Source: an uncultured Prevotellaceae bacterium (lineage in GTDB: Bacteria; Bacteroidota; Bacteroidia; Bacteroidales; Muribaculaceae). Taken from it: a stretch of DNA of 10,701 bases. Within the stretch, counting starts at the first letter, position 1, and each line of letters starts with the position of its first letter. The position numbers and the translations under genes were made by a program. This document shows, in pieces, positions 1-7,814 of the stretch. The stretch spans positions 1 to 10,701 of the forward strand of contig CAJLWM010000067.1 in NCBI GenBank assembly GCA_905210415.1, given 5' to 3'. The notes under the pieces are model-generated. The model was given only the letters and a program-made list of their open reading frames with translations. It searched no databases and was not told where the DNA came from.

Positions 1-143
1 ACAGGGCTTCGGGCAGGGTATTTATGCTCTTTGGAGTTTTACCGGACAGCAATAATTACTAACAATATTATTACATCCACAATAGCTTGCGCGAAAGACT
101 TTCACTCTTACAACGCGAAACCAAATTCACTCCCGCATGTGAT

Positions 144-184
144 AAAAAAGTGGCAGACACTCTATCGAGAGAATGTTCTGCCAC
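144..184 (-). terminator. Intrinsic terminator of the downstream Oar-like receptor gene
   Basis: On the minus strand an eight-base stem GTGGCAGA/TCTGCCAC is extended by further pairs and capped by CTCT-CGAT-AGAG, then followed by six T (144-149). It begins about 30 bases after the stop of the receptor gene. The same outer stem and several inner bases recur in the terminator of the upstream paralogue at 3543-3584, so the two terminators are probably duplicate copies. Confidence 0.85.
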
Positions 185-215
185 CCATGTATATAATTCC
201 CGATTTGGGTTAAAC

Positions 216-3200
216 TTAGAATGTCACCTTGCAACCAATCTGCATGTGCCAGCGGCTCTTGAGGCTATTGGCATACAACGACTGATTGTTGTAGCTAAAT
301 GTTGGTGTTGCTACGCCATTTGAGTTTGTAACGCTGTTCACCTTCAGCACTTGCAATGCCCAAAGGTCGTCGGCATACGATGCACCCCACTTCTTGTTGA
401 GCAGGTTAGCAAAGTTGAGCACATCAAGTGTCAACTGCACCTTACCGCTGCGATTCTTCAGGTAGAAGATGTTTTCAGCGATGTGAAGGTCCACGCGGTT
501 CTCCCATTTGCCCAAATTAGAGTTGCGGTCGGCATATTGTCCACGGTGATTCTTAGCATAGCTGTCACCTTCGATAAATGCGCCAAACTTAGCACGATCA
601 TCCTCCGAAGCGAAGTTCATCTGTGCCAATTCACCCTCCGTAGGAATATAGAGCAGCGAGTTGCCGCGATAGCCATCGCCATTGTAGTCCTTAGCCTCGT
701 TCATTGCCAACGAGTAGCGCATGCTGTTGCTACCGTTATACACAAGGCCCACTACGGTTTGAAGCTTTCCTGCTGCATATCTTGGCGAAGTGTAGTTGGC
801 TACAAACATCACACGGTTAGGGATATCAAACTGCGAGTAAGAGCGAGATGGATTGTTAACATCGTGTGCATAAGTGTATTTCCAGCACGAATACGCCACA
901 TTAGAGATACCATCGTTTGATGAATAAGAGTGGCCGAATGTGTAGGCTGCCGAGAGGTCAAGACCAAACGCGAAACTCTTCTGCAATTGTGCCGACAACT
1001 GGTAAGAATAGCCGTCGCACGCATTCTTAGTATTGATCACCGAATAGAATCGGCGGTCAACGCTGTAGTATGGCACTGCCGAAGCCTCTACGCCAGGCAC
1101 TGCATACACCTTGCCCGACTGTGTGAGAGCGAGGTTCTCAAATGTGAATGAATTGTAGGTCTTTGAGTAGAGTCCTTCGAGCGTGAGTTTCCAACCATCG
1201 CCGAAACGCTGCTCATAAGCCAGATTGGTGCGGAGCACCTGTGGGAATCGCATCTTTCTATCGAGCGTCACGATGTCTGGGTTGGCTGCCGCTGTGCAAA
1301 ATTCTGCGAGGCTGGCAGTATTGGTGGTGACTGCAGGAATGCCCTCTGTGAGCGTGCAGCCGATTTGTTCCATACCGCTATTGTTAAACGCATTGTAAGC
1401 CCACACAAAAGGTATTCTACCAGTGAACAAGCCCACACCGCCGCGAAGAAGCATAGTGTGCTCGTCGTCGACATACCAGCGGAAGCCCACGCGTGGCGAC
1501 AACATCAATTTCGACGATGGCATTTCGCCCACCTTCACGCCCCAGCCCTTCTGTGCTGAGTATTCGTTGAACACGGTGTTGGTGGTTGGGTTGTTGAAAA
1601 ACACAGGCACGTCTACACGCAAGCCATAAGAGAGCTGCAGATTGTTTGTCACGTCGAACATATCTTGTGCATACACGCCAAACTGTGCCACCTTGGCAAG
1701 CGGAGCATAACGCAAGTCGCCACCGGTCTTGCTTGGGTCGGAACACTTAAAATAGAAAGTGTTTGGCTGGTCGTTCAAAAACGCGTCGAGGCCATTATAC
1801 GACCACACACCCGAGGCATACTGAATAAAGCCGTTAGAAAGGCGGAAAATCTCGTTGTGCGTACCGAAAGTCACCGCGTGGCGACCCTTGTACCAAGTCA
1901 AGTTGTCTTCAATCAAATAAATGTCTTGATTCACGAAGTTTACGCTCGACGAATATTCAGCGCCAAGATTCACTGCCATATTTTTAGTTCCGTCTTCACT
2001 CTTCACGTTTGTGATATACATAGTAGGGCCTTGATTCTCGATGTCGCGGTGATCACGAATGCGATTATACGACACACGCAATTCGTTGCTCCAATCGTTG
2101 CTGAAGCGTGAGTTCAACTCAAGCACAAACGAGTTGGTGAGGTTGTTTTGGCGATATTGCGAACCATTGAAGTAGTATGACGATGCCGATGGGTTGTATT
2201 TATCGTCAAATGCATCCACGTGCTGGTAGCGAAGAGCGAGCTTGTGCTTATCGCTGATGTTCCAGTCTACGCGCGCAAGAAGATCTGTTGACTTACGCTC
2301 CACGTCGCGCTGACCGTAAGAGTCCTTAAACTTGCCGCCTGTGAGTTCATAATAGTGGTCAAGTATCTGCTTAGCCTGATTTACGGTCAAGTAGGTGCTG
2401 CCATTATAGCCAGGATAGAATGTAGATGGATACGACTCCTCGTTGCGCTCCACATTCACGAAGAAGAACAATTTGTCCTTGATAAAAGCACCCGACACGT
2501 TGCCACCATAGGTGAGCGTGTGTTGAGTTGTCAATGGGTCCTTCTTGCCAAGTTGTTGGTTCCAACGGCCATAGAAATCTTGATTGTTGTAGTAGGTATA
2601 AGCCGACGCGTGAAACGCGTTGCCACCCTGCTTAGTCACCGCATTGATGCCACCACCGGTGAATCCCGATTGGCGCACGTCGAATGGCGAGATCACCACC
2701 TGCAATTCCTCGATGGCTTCAAGCGAGATAGGATTCACCGAAGTCTGACCGCCATTTGTGCCGGTTGCCGATAGGCCAAACACGTCGTTTGCCACAGCAC
2801 CGTCAATCTGGAAGCTGTTGAAGCGGTTGTTTGCGCCAGCTATGGTGATACCGCCAGTCTTGTTGACGTTCACCATTGGGGTATTCTTAACCACGTCATA
2901 CACGTTGCGAGAGATAGTAGGAGTGCTCTCAATCTTCGATAGAGAGAAGTTCTTGGCAGCACCAGCTTGTGTGCCACCTTTTCCCATCACCACCACCTCG
3001 GCAAGAGCAGTCGACGTAGGCTCCATCTGAGCATCAACCACCGTAGTGTTGCCCAACTGCAAATACACGTCGCTAAACTGCGATACGTTATAGCCAATAT
3101 AAGAAATCTCAATTGTGTAAGGACCGCCGGTGCGCATACCTTGTATGTGATAGCGTCCATCAATGTTTGTGGCTGCGCCATAAGTTGTACCCGAAGGCAC

Positions 3201-3350
3201 GTGTTTAGCCACTACTGTTGCCCCGATAAGGGCTTCCTTGTTTTCATCAACAACTACACCGCTGATTGCAGAAGTTGTCACTTGTGCGTTGGCCGAGGCT
3301 GCTATCATCAGCAGTGCTGTCACCAACAAGCACTTCAATCTAATTGTCAT
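216..3350 (-). CDS. Oar-like TonB-dependent outer-membrane receptor (downstream paralogue)
   Basis: A predicted 1044-residue outer-membrane beta-barrel that would use TonB energy for transport; the substrate is unknown. Residues 1-22 form a signal peptide ending ANA before Q23. Residues about 28-112 are a carboxypeptidase-regulatory-like beta-sandwich (ISGVVVDENKEALIGATV, then NIDGRY). A TonB-box-like EVVVMG is at 118-123. The plug follows, with QIDGA, NPISLEAIEELQV and GGGINAVTKQGG, and then the barrel. The protein ends in KVTF; a terminal aromatic residue is usual for Bam-assembled barrels. I chose the ATG at 3350, not the in-frame ATG at 3401, because the longer form puts 17 residues ahead of the signal peptide and the paralogue lacks them. 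The family includes Myxococcus Oar, known to be needed for export of the protease PopC; that role is not shown here. There is no SusD partner, so a SusC-type glycan importer is less likely. Its own promoter lies at 3431-3461. Confidence 0.93.
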   Translation of the reverse strand: MTIRLKCLLVTALLMIAASANAQVTTSAISGVVVDENKEALIGATVVAKHVPSGTTYGAATNIDGRYHIQGMRTGGPYTIEISYIGYNVSQFSDVYLQLGNTTVVDAQMEPTSTALAEVVVMGKGGTQAGAAKNFSLSKIESTPTISRNVYDVVKNTPMVNVNKTGGITIAGANNRFNSFQIDGAVANDVFGLSATGTNGGQTSVNPISLEAIEELQVVISPFDVRQSGFTGGGINAVTKQGGNAFHASAYTYYNNQDFYGRWNQQLGKKDPLTTQHTLTYGGNVSGAFIKDKLFFFVNVERNEESYPSTFYPGYNGSTYLTVNQAKQILDHYYELTGGKFKDSYGQRDVERKSTDLLARVDWNISDKHKLALRYQHVDAFDDKYNPSASSYYFNGSQYRQNNLTNSFVLELNSRFSNDWSNELRVSYNRIRDHRDIENQGPTMYITNVKSEDGTKNMAVNLGAEYSSSVNFVNQDIYLIEDNLTWYKGRHAVTFGTHNEIFRLSNGFIQYASGVWSYNGLDAFLNDQPNTFYFKCSDPSKTGGDLRYAPLAKVAQFGVYAQDMFDVTNNLQLSYGLRVDVPVFFNNPTTNTVFNEYSAQKGWGVKVGEMPSSKLMLSPRVGFRWYVDDEHTMLLRGGVGLFTGRIPFVWAYNAFNNSGMEQIGCTLTEGIPAVTTNTASLAEFCTAAANPDIVTLDRKMRFPQVLRTNLAYEQRFGDGWKLTLEGLYSKTYNSFTFENLALTQSGKVYAVPGVEASAVPYYSVDRRFYSVINTKNACDGYSYQLSAQLQKSFAFGLDLSAAYTFGHSYSSNDGISNVAYSCWKYTYAHDVNNPSRSYSQFDIPNRVMFVANYTSPRYAAGKLQTVVGLVYNGSNSMRYSLAMNEAKDYNGDGYRGNSLLYIPTEGELAQMNFASEDDRAKFGAFIEGDSYAKNHRGQYADRNSNLGKWENRVDLHIAENIFYLKNRSGKVQLTLDVLNFANLLNKKWGASYADDLWALQVLKVNSVTNSNGVATPTFSYNNQSLYANSLKSRWHMQIGCKVTF

Positions 3351-3430
3351 AAACCTAAAATAATCTTTTTTAGTTATAAATAATCCCAAATCAACCAACA
3401 AACGATTTGGGGTTTGTCGTTATCGGCCGG

Positions 3431-3461
3431 CAAAGATAATACTTTTTCACCATTTTGCAAA
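3431..3461 (-). promoter_or_regulatory. Bacteroidetes-type promoter for the downstream Oar-like receptor
   Basis: Read on the minus strand, TATCTTTG (3438-3431) is an exact fit to the -7 consensus TAnnTTTG. TTTG at 3461-3458 is the -33 element, and the spacer is 19 bases. The predicted transcript would start near 3424 and give a leader of about 75 bases, AT-rich near the ATG at 3350. The promoter lies just past two terminators, so this receptor is probably transcribed separately from the upstream copy. Confidence 0.8.
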
Positions 3462-3506
3462 ATTTCCACCGACGCCCCTCCCCACGCAAGCCCAAGACTA
3501 TACCCC

Positions 3507-3538
3507 CCAAAAACGAAAAAGTCCCACACTCGCGTGGG
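3507..3538 (-). terminator. Second intrinsic terminator after the upstream receptor gene
   Basis: The minus strand reads CCCAC-GCGAGT-GTGGG followed by a T-rich run, ACTTTTTCGTTTTT. It lies five bases past the terminator at 3543-3584, so the two work in tandem to stop transcription of the upstream receptor before the next promoter. The 5' arm can instead pair with GCGTGGGG at 3487-3480, which would compete with this hairpin. Confidence 0.6.
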
Positions 3539-3542
3539 GGGC

Positions 3543-3584
3543 AAAAAGAAAAGTGGCAGACACACTCTGAGAATGTTCTGCCAC
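3543..3584 (-). terminator. Intrinsic terminator of the upstream Oar-like receptor gene
   Basis: On the minus strand GTGGCAGA-ACATTCTC...TCTGCCAC forms an eight-base outer stem, followed by TTTTCTTTTT. It begins about 40 bases after the stop codon at 3627. It closely resembles the terminator at 144-184 after the other paralogue, which supports duplication of a gene-plus-terminator unit. Confidence 0.85.
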
Positions 3585-3607
3585 CCAAGTTATAGGATTA
3601 AATTGTG

Positions 3608-3628
3608 AATCTTGTTCAGTTCAAGATT
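3608..3628. repeat. Perfect inverted repeat overlapping the upstream receptor stop codon
   Basis: AATCTTG (3608-3614) and CAAGATT (3622-3628) are perfect inverted arms around a seven-base centre. The repeat overlaps the TAA at 3629-3627. In the mRNA it would make a seven-base-pair hairpin just before the terminator, possibly protecting the 3' end. There is no T run directly after it, so it is not a terminator by itself. The other paralogue lacks it. Confidence 0.5.
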
Positions 3629-6600
3629 AGAATGTAACCTTGCAACCAATCTGCATGTGCCAACGGCTTGAGATGTTGTTAGCATAGATAGATGGGTTGT
3701 TGTAGCCAAATGTTGGAGTTGCAACACCATTTGATGCCTTAACGTTAGATACCTTAAGAACAGACAAGTTGTACATGCTTCCATAAGTTGCACCCCACTT
3801 CTTGTTGAGGAGGTTAGCAAAGTTGAGGACATCAAGAGTAAATTGGATCTTACTGCCACGGTTCTTCAAGTAGAACACGTTTTCAGCGATGTGCAAGTCA
3901 ACACGGTTTTCCCACTTGCCGATGCAAGCGTTGCGGTCAGCATATTGTCCCTTGTGGAACTTAGCATACTTGTGACCATTGATCCATTCGCCGAACTTAG
4001 CGCGATCGTCTTCTGAAGCGAAGTTCATTTGAGCGAGCTCTTCATCAGTTGGAATGTAAAGCATAGAGTTGCCACGGTAACCGTCGCCGTTGTAGTCCTT
4101 AGATTCGTTCATAGTCAAAGAGTAGCGCATACCGTTTGAGCCATTGTAAACAAGGCCAACTACAGTTTGCAACCAGCCGTTTGCATACTTTGGAGTAGTA
4201 TAGTTAACGTTAACCATTACACGGTTAGGAATATCAAATCCTGAGTAAGTCACCTTAGGATTGTTTGAGTCAATTGCATAGTTGTACTTCCAGCAAGAAT
4301 ATGCTACAGAAGATGTACCGTCGTTAGAAGAGAATGAGTGACCAAATGTGTAAGCAGCAGAAAGGTCAAGACCGAATGCGAAGCTCTTTTGCAATTGTGC
4401 AGACAATTGATAAGAGTAACCATCGTTGTTGTTCTTAGTGTTGATTACTGAGTAGAAACGTTTGTCAACTGAGTAGTAAGGAGCAGCTGATGCTTCTACG
4501 CCAGGAACTGCATATACCTTACCGCTTTGAGTAAGTGCAAGGTTTTCGAAGAACATTGCGTTGAATGTCTTTGAGTACAAACCTTCGAGTACCATCTTCC
4601 AACCGTCACCGAATTGTTGTTCGAATGCCAAGTTAGCACGGAATACTTGTGGGAACTTCAATTTCTTGTCGAGAGTAACGATGTCTGGGTTAGCAGCAGC
4701 GCCACAGAATTCAACAAGTTTGTTAGTATCTGTAGTTACGTCAGGAATACCGCTTGTGAGTGTACAACCGATTTGTTCCATACCGCAGTTGTTATATGCA
4801 TTTGATACCCATACGAAAGGAACACGACCTGTGAACAGACCTGCACCACCTCGTACGAGAGTCTTGTGATCGTCAGCAGTGTACCAACGGAAACCAATAC
4901 GTGGTGAGAACATCAACTTAGCTGATGGAGTTTGACCTACTCTCACGCCCCAGCCCTTAGATGCTGCGTATTCGTTGAATGTAGGGTTAGTTGTAGGATC
5001 GTTGAAAAATACTGGGATATCTACACGCAAGCCATAAGAAAGTTGGAGGTTGTTGGTAACGTCAAACTTATCTTGTACGTAGAAGCCAAATTGGCCAGCC
5101 TTAGTAGAAGGAGCATAGCGGAGGTCACCACCTGTCTTGCTTGGGTCAGAACACTTGAAGTAGAACTTGTTAGGTTGGTCGTTCAAGAATGCGTCAAGAC
5201 CATTGTATACCCATTGACCAGCTGCATATTGAATGAAGCCGTTAGTAAGCTTGAAGAATTCGTTGTGTGTACCGAATGTCACTGAGTGACGACCCTTATA
5301 CCATGTCAAGTTGTCTTCAATCAAGAATACGTCTTGGTTCAAGAAGTTTACACCTGAAGAGTATTCAGTACCGAGGTTAACAGTGATGTTCTTTTTACCA
5401 TCTTCGCTCTTAACGTTTTGGATGTACATCAAAGGACCCTTGTTGTCGTGATCGCGGTGGTCACGGATGCGGTTGTAAGATGCACGGAACTCGTTGCTCC
5501 ATTCGTTGCTGAAGCGTGAGTTCAATTCCATTACGAATGAGTTAGTGAGGTTGTTCATTCTGTATTGTGAACCATTGAAGTAATAAGAAGTAGCTGATGG
5601 GCTATACTTATCATCAAATGCGTCTACGTGTTGGTAACGAAGAGCAAGTTTGTGCTTATCGCTGATGTTCCAGTCAACACGTGCAAGAAGGTCGGTAGAC
5701 TTTTGTTCTACGTCGCGTTGGCCATAAGAGTCAGTATACTTGCCACCAGTGAGTTGCTCGTAGTGCTCAAGAATCTTTTTTGCTTGATCAACAGTCAAGA
5801 AAGTCTTGCCGTTGTAGCCAGGATAGTAAGATGATGGATAAGATTCTTCGTTGCGCTCAACGTTCACGAAGAAGAACAACTTGTCCTTAACGAATGCGCC
5901 TGACACGTTACCACCATAAGTGAGTGTGTGTTGTTTTGTCAATGGATCCTTTTTGCCAAGTTGTTGATTCCAACGGCCATAGAAGTCTTGGTTGTTGTAG
6001 TATGTATAAGCCGATGCGTGGAATGTGTTACCACCTTGCTTAGTTACTGCATTGATACCACCACCAGTGAAACCTGATTGACGAACGTCGAATGGCGAGA
6101 TTACAACTTGCAATTCTTCGATTGCCTCAAGTGAGATAGGGTTAACTGCTGCTTGACCACCGTTAGTACCTGATGATGACAAACCGAATACGTCGTTAGC
6201 AACGGCACCGTCGATTTGGAAGCTGTTGTAACGGTTGTTTGTACCTGCGATTGTGATACCACCAGCCTTGTTTACATTGACCATTGGAGTGTTCTTTACT
6301 ACGTCGTAAACGTTACGTGTGATGGTTGGGGTGCCTTCAATCTTTGCAAGAGAGAAGTTCTTTGCAGCACCTGCTTGTGTACCACCCTTACCTGTAACTA
6401 CTACTTCGCCGAGCGCAGTTGCAGACACTTCCAACTTTACGTTGAATACAGAAGTGTTACCCAATTGGAGGTAAACATTCTTCACTTGTGATGCAGCGTA
6501 ACCGATGTATGTCACATCAATCACGTATGGACCACCAGTACGCATACCTTGAAGGTTGTAACGACCATCCAAGTTGGTAGCAGCACTATAAGTTGTACCC

Positions 6601-6758
6601 GAAGGCATGTGCTTTGCAACTACTGTTGCGCCCACAAGTGCTTCATTGTTCTCATCTACAACAGTACCACTGATTGAAGATGTAGTAACTTGTGCATTAG
6701 CTGTAATGGCTGCGATGAGCATTACCACCAACGACAGAAACTTGATTTTCTTTACCAT
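3627..6758 (-). CDS. Oar-like TonB-dependent outer-membrane receptor (upstream paralogue, codon-biased)
   Basis: A predicted 1043-residue outer-membrane transporter, aligned almost without gaps to the 1044-residue paralogue just downstream. The signal peptide is 1-22 (lysine-rich start, hydrophobic core, ANA before Q23). A carboxypeptidase-regulatory-like domain covers about 28-112. The TonB box EVVVTG at 118-123 is canonical for Bacteroidetes. A plug with NPISLEAIEELQV and GGGINAVTKQGG follows, then a long barrel ending KVTF. The substrate cannot be told from sequence. The ATG at 6758 is preceded by an AT-rich leader without a Shine-Dalgarno sequence, as is common in this phylum. Codon choice differs from the paralogue: many TCT, GCT, GCA, GGT and AAC codons where the other copy uses TCG, GCG, GCC and GGC. 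This suggests selection for high expression. No convincing promoter lies between 6758 and the RNA terminator at 6882. Transcription may start further up, beyond 7077, or from a promoter I cannot recognise. Tandem terminators follow the gene. Confidence 0.94.
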   Translation of the reverse strand: MVKKIKFLSLVVMLIAAITANAQVTTSSISGTVVDENNEALVGATVVAKHMPSGTTYSAATNLDGRYNLQGMRTGGPYVIDVTYIGYAASQVKNVYLQLGNTSVFNVKLEVSATALGEVVVTGKGGTQAGAAKNFSLAKIEGTPTITRNVYDVVKNTPMVNVNKAGGITIAGTNNRYNSFQIDGAVANDVFGLSSSGTNGGQAAVNPISLEAIEELQVVISPFDVRQSGFTGGGINAVTKQGGNTFHASAYTYYNNQDFYGRWNQQLGKKDPLTKQHTLTYGGNVSGAFVKDKLFFFVNVERNEESYPSSYYPGYNGKTFLTVDQAKKILEHYEQLTGGKYTDSYGQRDVEQKSTDLLARVDWNISDKHKLALRYQHVDAFDDKYSPSATSYYFNGSQYRMNNLTNSFVMELNSRFSNEWSNEFRASYNRIRDHRDHDNKGPLMYIQNVKSEDGKKNITVNLGTEYSSGVNFLNQDVFLIEDNLTWYKGRHSVTFGTHNEFFKLTNGFIQYAAGQWVYNGLDAFLNDQPNKFYFKCSDPSKTGGDLRYAPSTKAGQFGFYVQDKFDVTNNLQLSYGLRVDIPVFFNDPTTNPTFNEYAASKGWGVRVGQTPSAKLMFSPRIGFRWYTADDHKTLVRGGAGLFTGRVPFVWVSNAYNNCGMEQIGCTLTSGIPDVTTDTNKLVEFCGAAANPDIVTLDKKLKFPQVFRANLAFEQQFGDGWKMVLEGLYSKTFNAMFFENLALTQSGKVYAVPGVEASAAPYYSVDKRFYSVINTKNNNDGYSYQLSAQLQKSFAFGLDLSAAYTFGHSFSSNDGTSSVAYSCWKYNYAIDSNNPKVTYSGFDIPNRVMVNVNYTTPKYANGWLQTVVGLVYNGSNGMRYSLTMNESKDYNGDGYRGNSMLYIPTDEELAQMNFASEDDRAKFGEWINGHKYAKFHKGQYADRNACIGKWENRVDLHIAENVFYLKNRGSKIQFTLDVLNFANLLNKKWGATYGSMYNLSVLKVSNVKASNGVATPTFGYNNPSIYANNISSRWHMQIGCKVTF

Positions 6759-6847
6759 AAAATAAGATTAAATTAATAATACTATGTTTGTTTTGAAAAT
6801 TATTGTCTTAATACCTCACAAGATTCCATTTCAGCATTACGGCCTCT

Positions 6848-6878
6848 GCTCAAGCCCGTTTTTGCTTTAACGGGGAGC
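6848..6878 (-). other. Bulged hairpin in the leader of the upstream receptor gene
   Basis: The minus strand reads GCTC-CCCGTT, an eight-base loop, AACGGG, a three-base bulge CTT, then GAGC. This gives ten base pairs with one bulge. It starts a few bases after the T run of the small RNA terminator and lies about 90 bases before the receptor start codon. There is no T run after it. It could be a leader element or part of a longer RNA that reads through the terminator; its role is unknown. Confidence 0.5.
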
Positions 6879-6881
6879 AAC

Positions 6882-6925
6882 AAAAAAAGCCACACGTTCC
6901 CTACACGACGGAACAAGTGCGGCTT
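6882..6925 (-). terminator. Strong intrinsic terminator ending the small RNA
   Basis: The minus strand reads AAGCCGCAC, a TT bulge, GTTCC, a loop, then GGAACGTGTGGCTT and a run of seven T (6888-6882). The stem is 14 base pairs including one G-U pair. No protein gene ends just before it on this strand, since ruvC stops at 7194 and a promoter lies between. It therefore terminates a non-coding transcript or attenuates the receptor gene downstream. Confidence 0.85.
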
Positions 6926-7070
6926 CTATATCTTCGCTCTTTCTATGGTCCAAATTATTTGTCCATGTATATCGATACACATGCGACTGCTTAAACCACT
7001 TATTTTGAGCAAATTTCATCTCTTTTATTACAACTGGCATGGCAAGTTTTCACTTACCCGTTATTAATTC
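6882..7070 (-). ncRNA. Structured small RNA of about 190 bases; 6S-like or Bacteroidales-1-type candidate
   Basis: A consensus promoter (7077-7108) and a strong terminator (6882-6925) bound about 190 bases without a plausible reading frame. Visible folds on the minus strand are, in order, as follows. A hairpin GGTAAGT-GAAA-ACTTGCC sits near the 5' end (7059-7042). Then a long rod forms from TTTGCTC pairing with GAGCGAA, GTGGTTT with GGACCAT, GTC with GAC, and an apical near-palindrome CATGTGTAT/ATATACATG around 6965-6985, with internal loops between. The terminator hairpin closes the 3' end. A rod with internal loops plus its own promoter recalls 6S RNA and the Bacteroidales-1 motif, which is described as bounded by a Bacteroidetes promoter and a terminator. 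I see no classical 6S closing stem joining the two ends, so the identity is tentative. The alternative is an attenuator leader for the receptor gene at 6758. The transcript start is estimated from the promoter. Confidence 0.62.
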
Positions 7071-7076
7071 CGACTG

Positions 7077-7108
7077 CAAATTTAGTAATTTTTTACCATA
7101 GCCCACAA
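7077..7108 (-). promoter_or_regulatory. Bacteroidetes-type promoter for the small RNA
   Basis: On the minus strand TAAATTTG (7084-7077) fits TAnnTTTG exactly, and TTG (7108-7106) lies 21 bases further up as the -33 element. Transcription would start near 7070. The promoter is about 85 bases past the ruvC stop and about 310 bases before the receptor start codon, with a terminator between. Confidence 0.72.
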
Positions 7109-7193
7109 TTTTTTGGCATTTTTTAAATCACAAAATTGTAAAGATTTCATCTTTTTGTTCACAAATGCACTCTAAACGCCCTCCGGCGCAGCA

Positions 7194-7799
7194 TCATCTT
7201 TTCACTCTTCCGGGATTCTTGGCGATAAATTCCGCCCACGATTTCGCTCCTTTTGCCACTACAGGCTTGCCCGACTCATAGAAGTGGCAAAGCGCCGCGG
7301 CAAGCGCATCAGTGGCGTCGAGAAATTCCGGCATGTCGTCTTTAGCGATATCGAGTATGCGACGCAGCATCTCTGCCACCTGTTCCTTCGAGGCGGCTCC
7401 GTTGCCAGTGATTGCCATTTTTATCTTTCGTGGCTCATATTCAGTTATGGGTATGTCGCGATTGAGTGCGGCTGCCATTGCCACGCCCTGCGCACGCCCC
7501 AACTTGAGCATCGACTGCACATTCTTGCCAAAGAATGGCGCCTCAATGGCCATCTCATCAGGGAGGTACTGCCTCACCAATCCGCTCACGCGCTCAAAGA
7601 TGCGGCGCAGGCGCATATAGTGATCGTCAAATTTGCTCAGCTTTATCACACCCATCGCCACGAGGTGGGGCTTCTTGCCGTTCACGCCAAGTATGCCATA
7701 ACCCATCACGTTGGTGCCGGGGTCGATACCTATTATCACGCGCTCATATTGCTTCACGCGCTCATCTACTGCTGGATTCTCTTCTACTCCTCTGCACAT
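7194..7799 (-). CDS. ruvC: Crossover junction endodeoxyribonuclease RuvC
   Basis: RuvC is the cytoplasmic resolvase that cuts Holliday junctions in concert with RuvAB during recombination and repair. This copy has 201 residues against about 173 in E. coli; the extra length is an N-terminal tail and a slightly longer C-terminus. The RNase H-like fold is clear from [12 protein letters not shown] (24-35), [10 protein letters not shown] (84-93), [10 protein letters not shown] (98-107) and [12 protein letters not shown] (159-170). The four acidic catalytic residues are all present: D26, E86, D161 and D164. The conserved basic patch EPRKIK (122-127) is also there. The ATG at 7799 has GAGG five bases upstream and lies 15 bases after the stop of the preceding gene. 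No later in-frame ATG precedes the conserved start of the domain. The two genes look co-transcribed from the promoter at 8265-8296. No ruvA or ruvB is in the window. Confidence 0.97.
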   Translation of the reverse strand: MCRGVEENPAVDERVKQYERVIIGIDPGTNVMGYGILGVNGKKPHLVAMGVIKLSKFDDHYMRLRRIFERVSGLVRQYLPDEMAIEAPFFGKNVQSMLKLGRAQGVAMAAALNRDIPITEYEPRKIKMAITGNGAASKEQVAEMLRRILDIAKDDMPEFLDATDALAAALCHFYESGKPVVAKGAKSWAEFIAKNPGRVKR

Positions 7800-7814
7800 A
7801 TCTGCCTCGTCCCT

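Noticed and set aside
1..213. Plus-strand frame open from the window edge, and a possible gene end in 1-143
   Set aside because: The frame runs through the receptor terminator and has no protein-like composition. Nothing else in 1-143 can be supported.
3374..3588. Short overlapping open frames between the two receptor genes
   Set aside because: They run across terminators and the promoter, have no ribosome binding site and show no recognisable protein features.
3627..6758. SusC-type glycan transporter for either receptor
   Set aside because: No SusD lipoprotein gene is adjacent, and the plug and barrel motifs match the Oar-like group better. The substrate is left open.
6795..6802. TAATTTTC as a -7 box for the upstream receptor gene
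   Set aside because: It lacks the final G of TAnnTTTG, and the nearest TTG is only 16 bases upstream, outside the usual 19-21 spacing.
7176..7189. GCGCC-GGAG-GGCGT hairpin after ruvC as a terminator
   Set aside because: The stem is five pairs including a wobble and no T run follows, so it is too weak to call.
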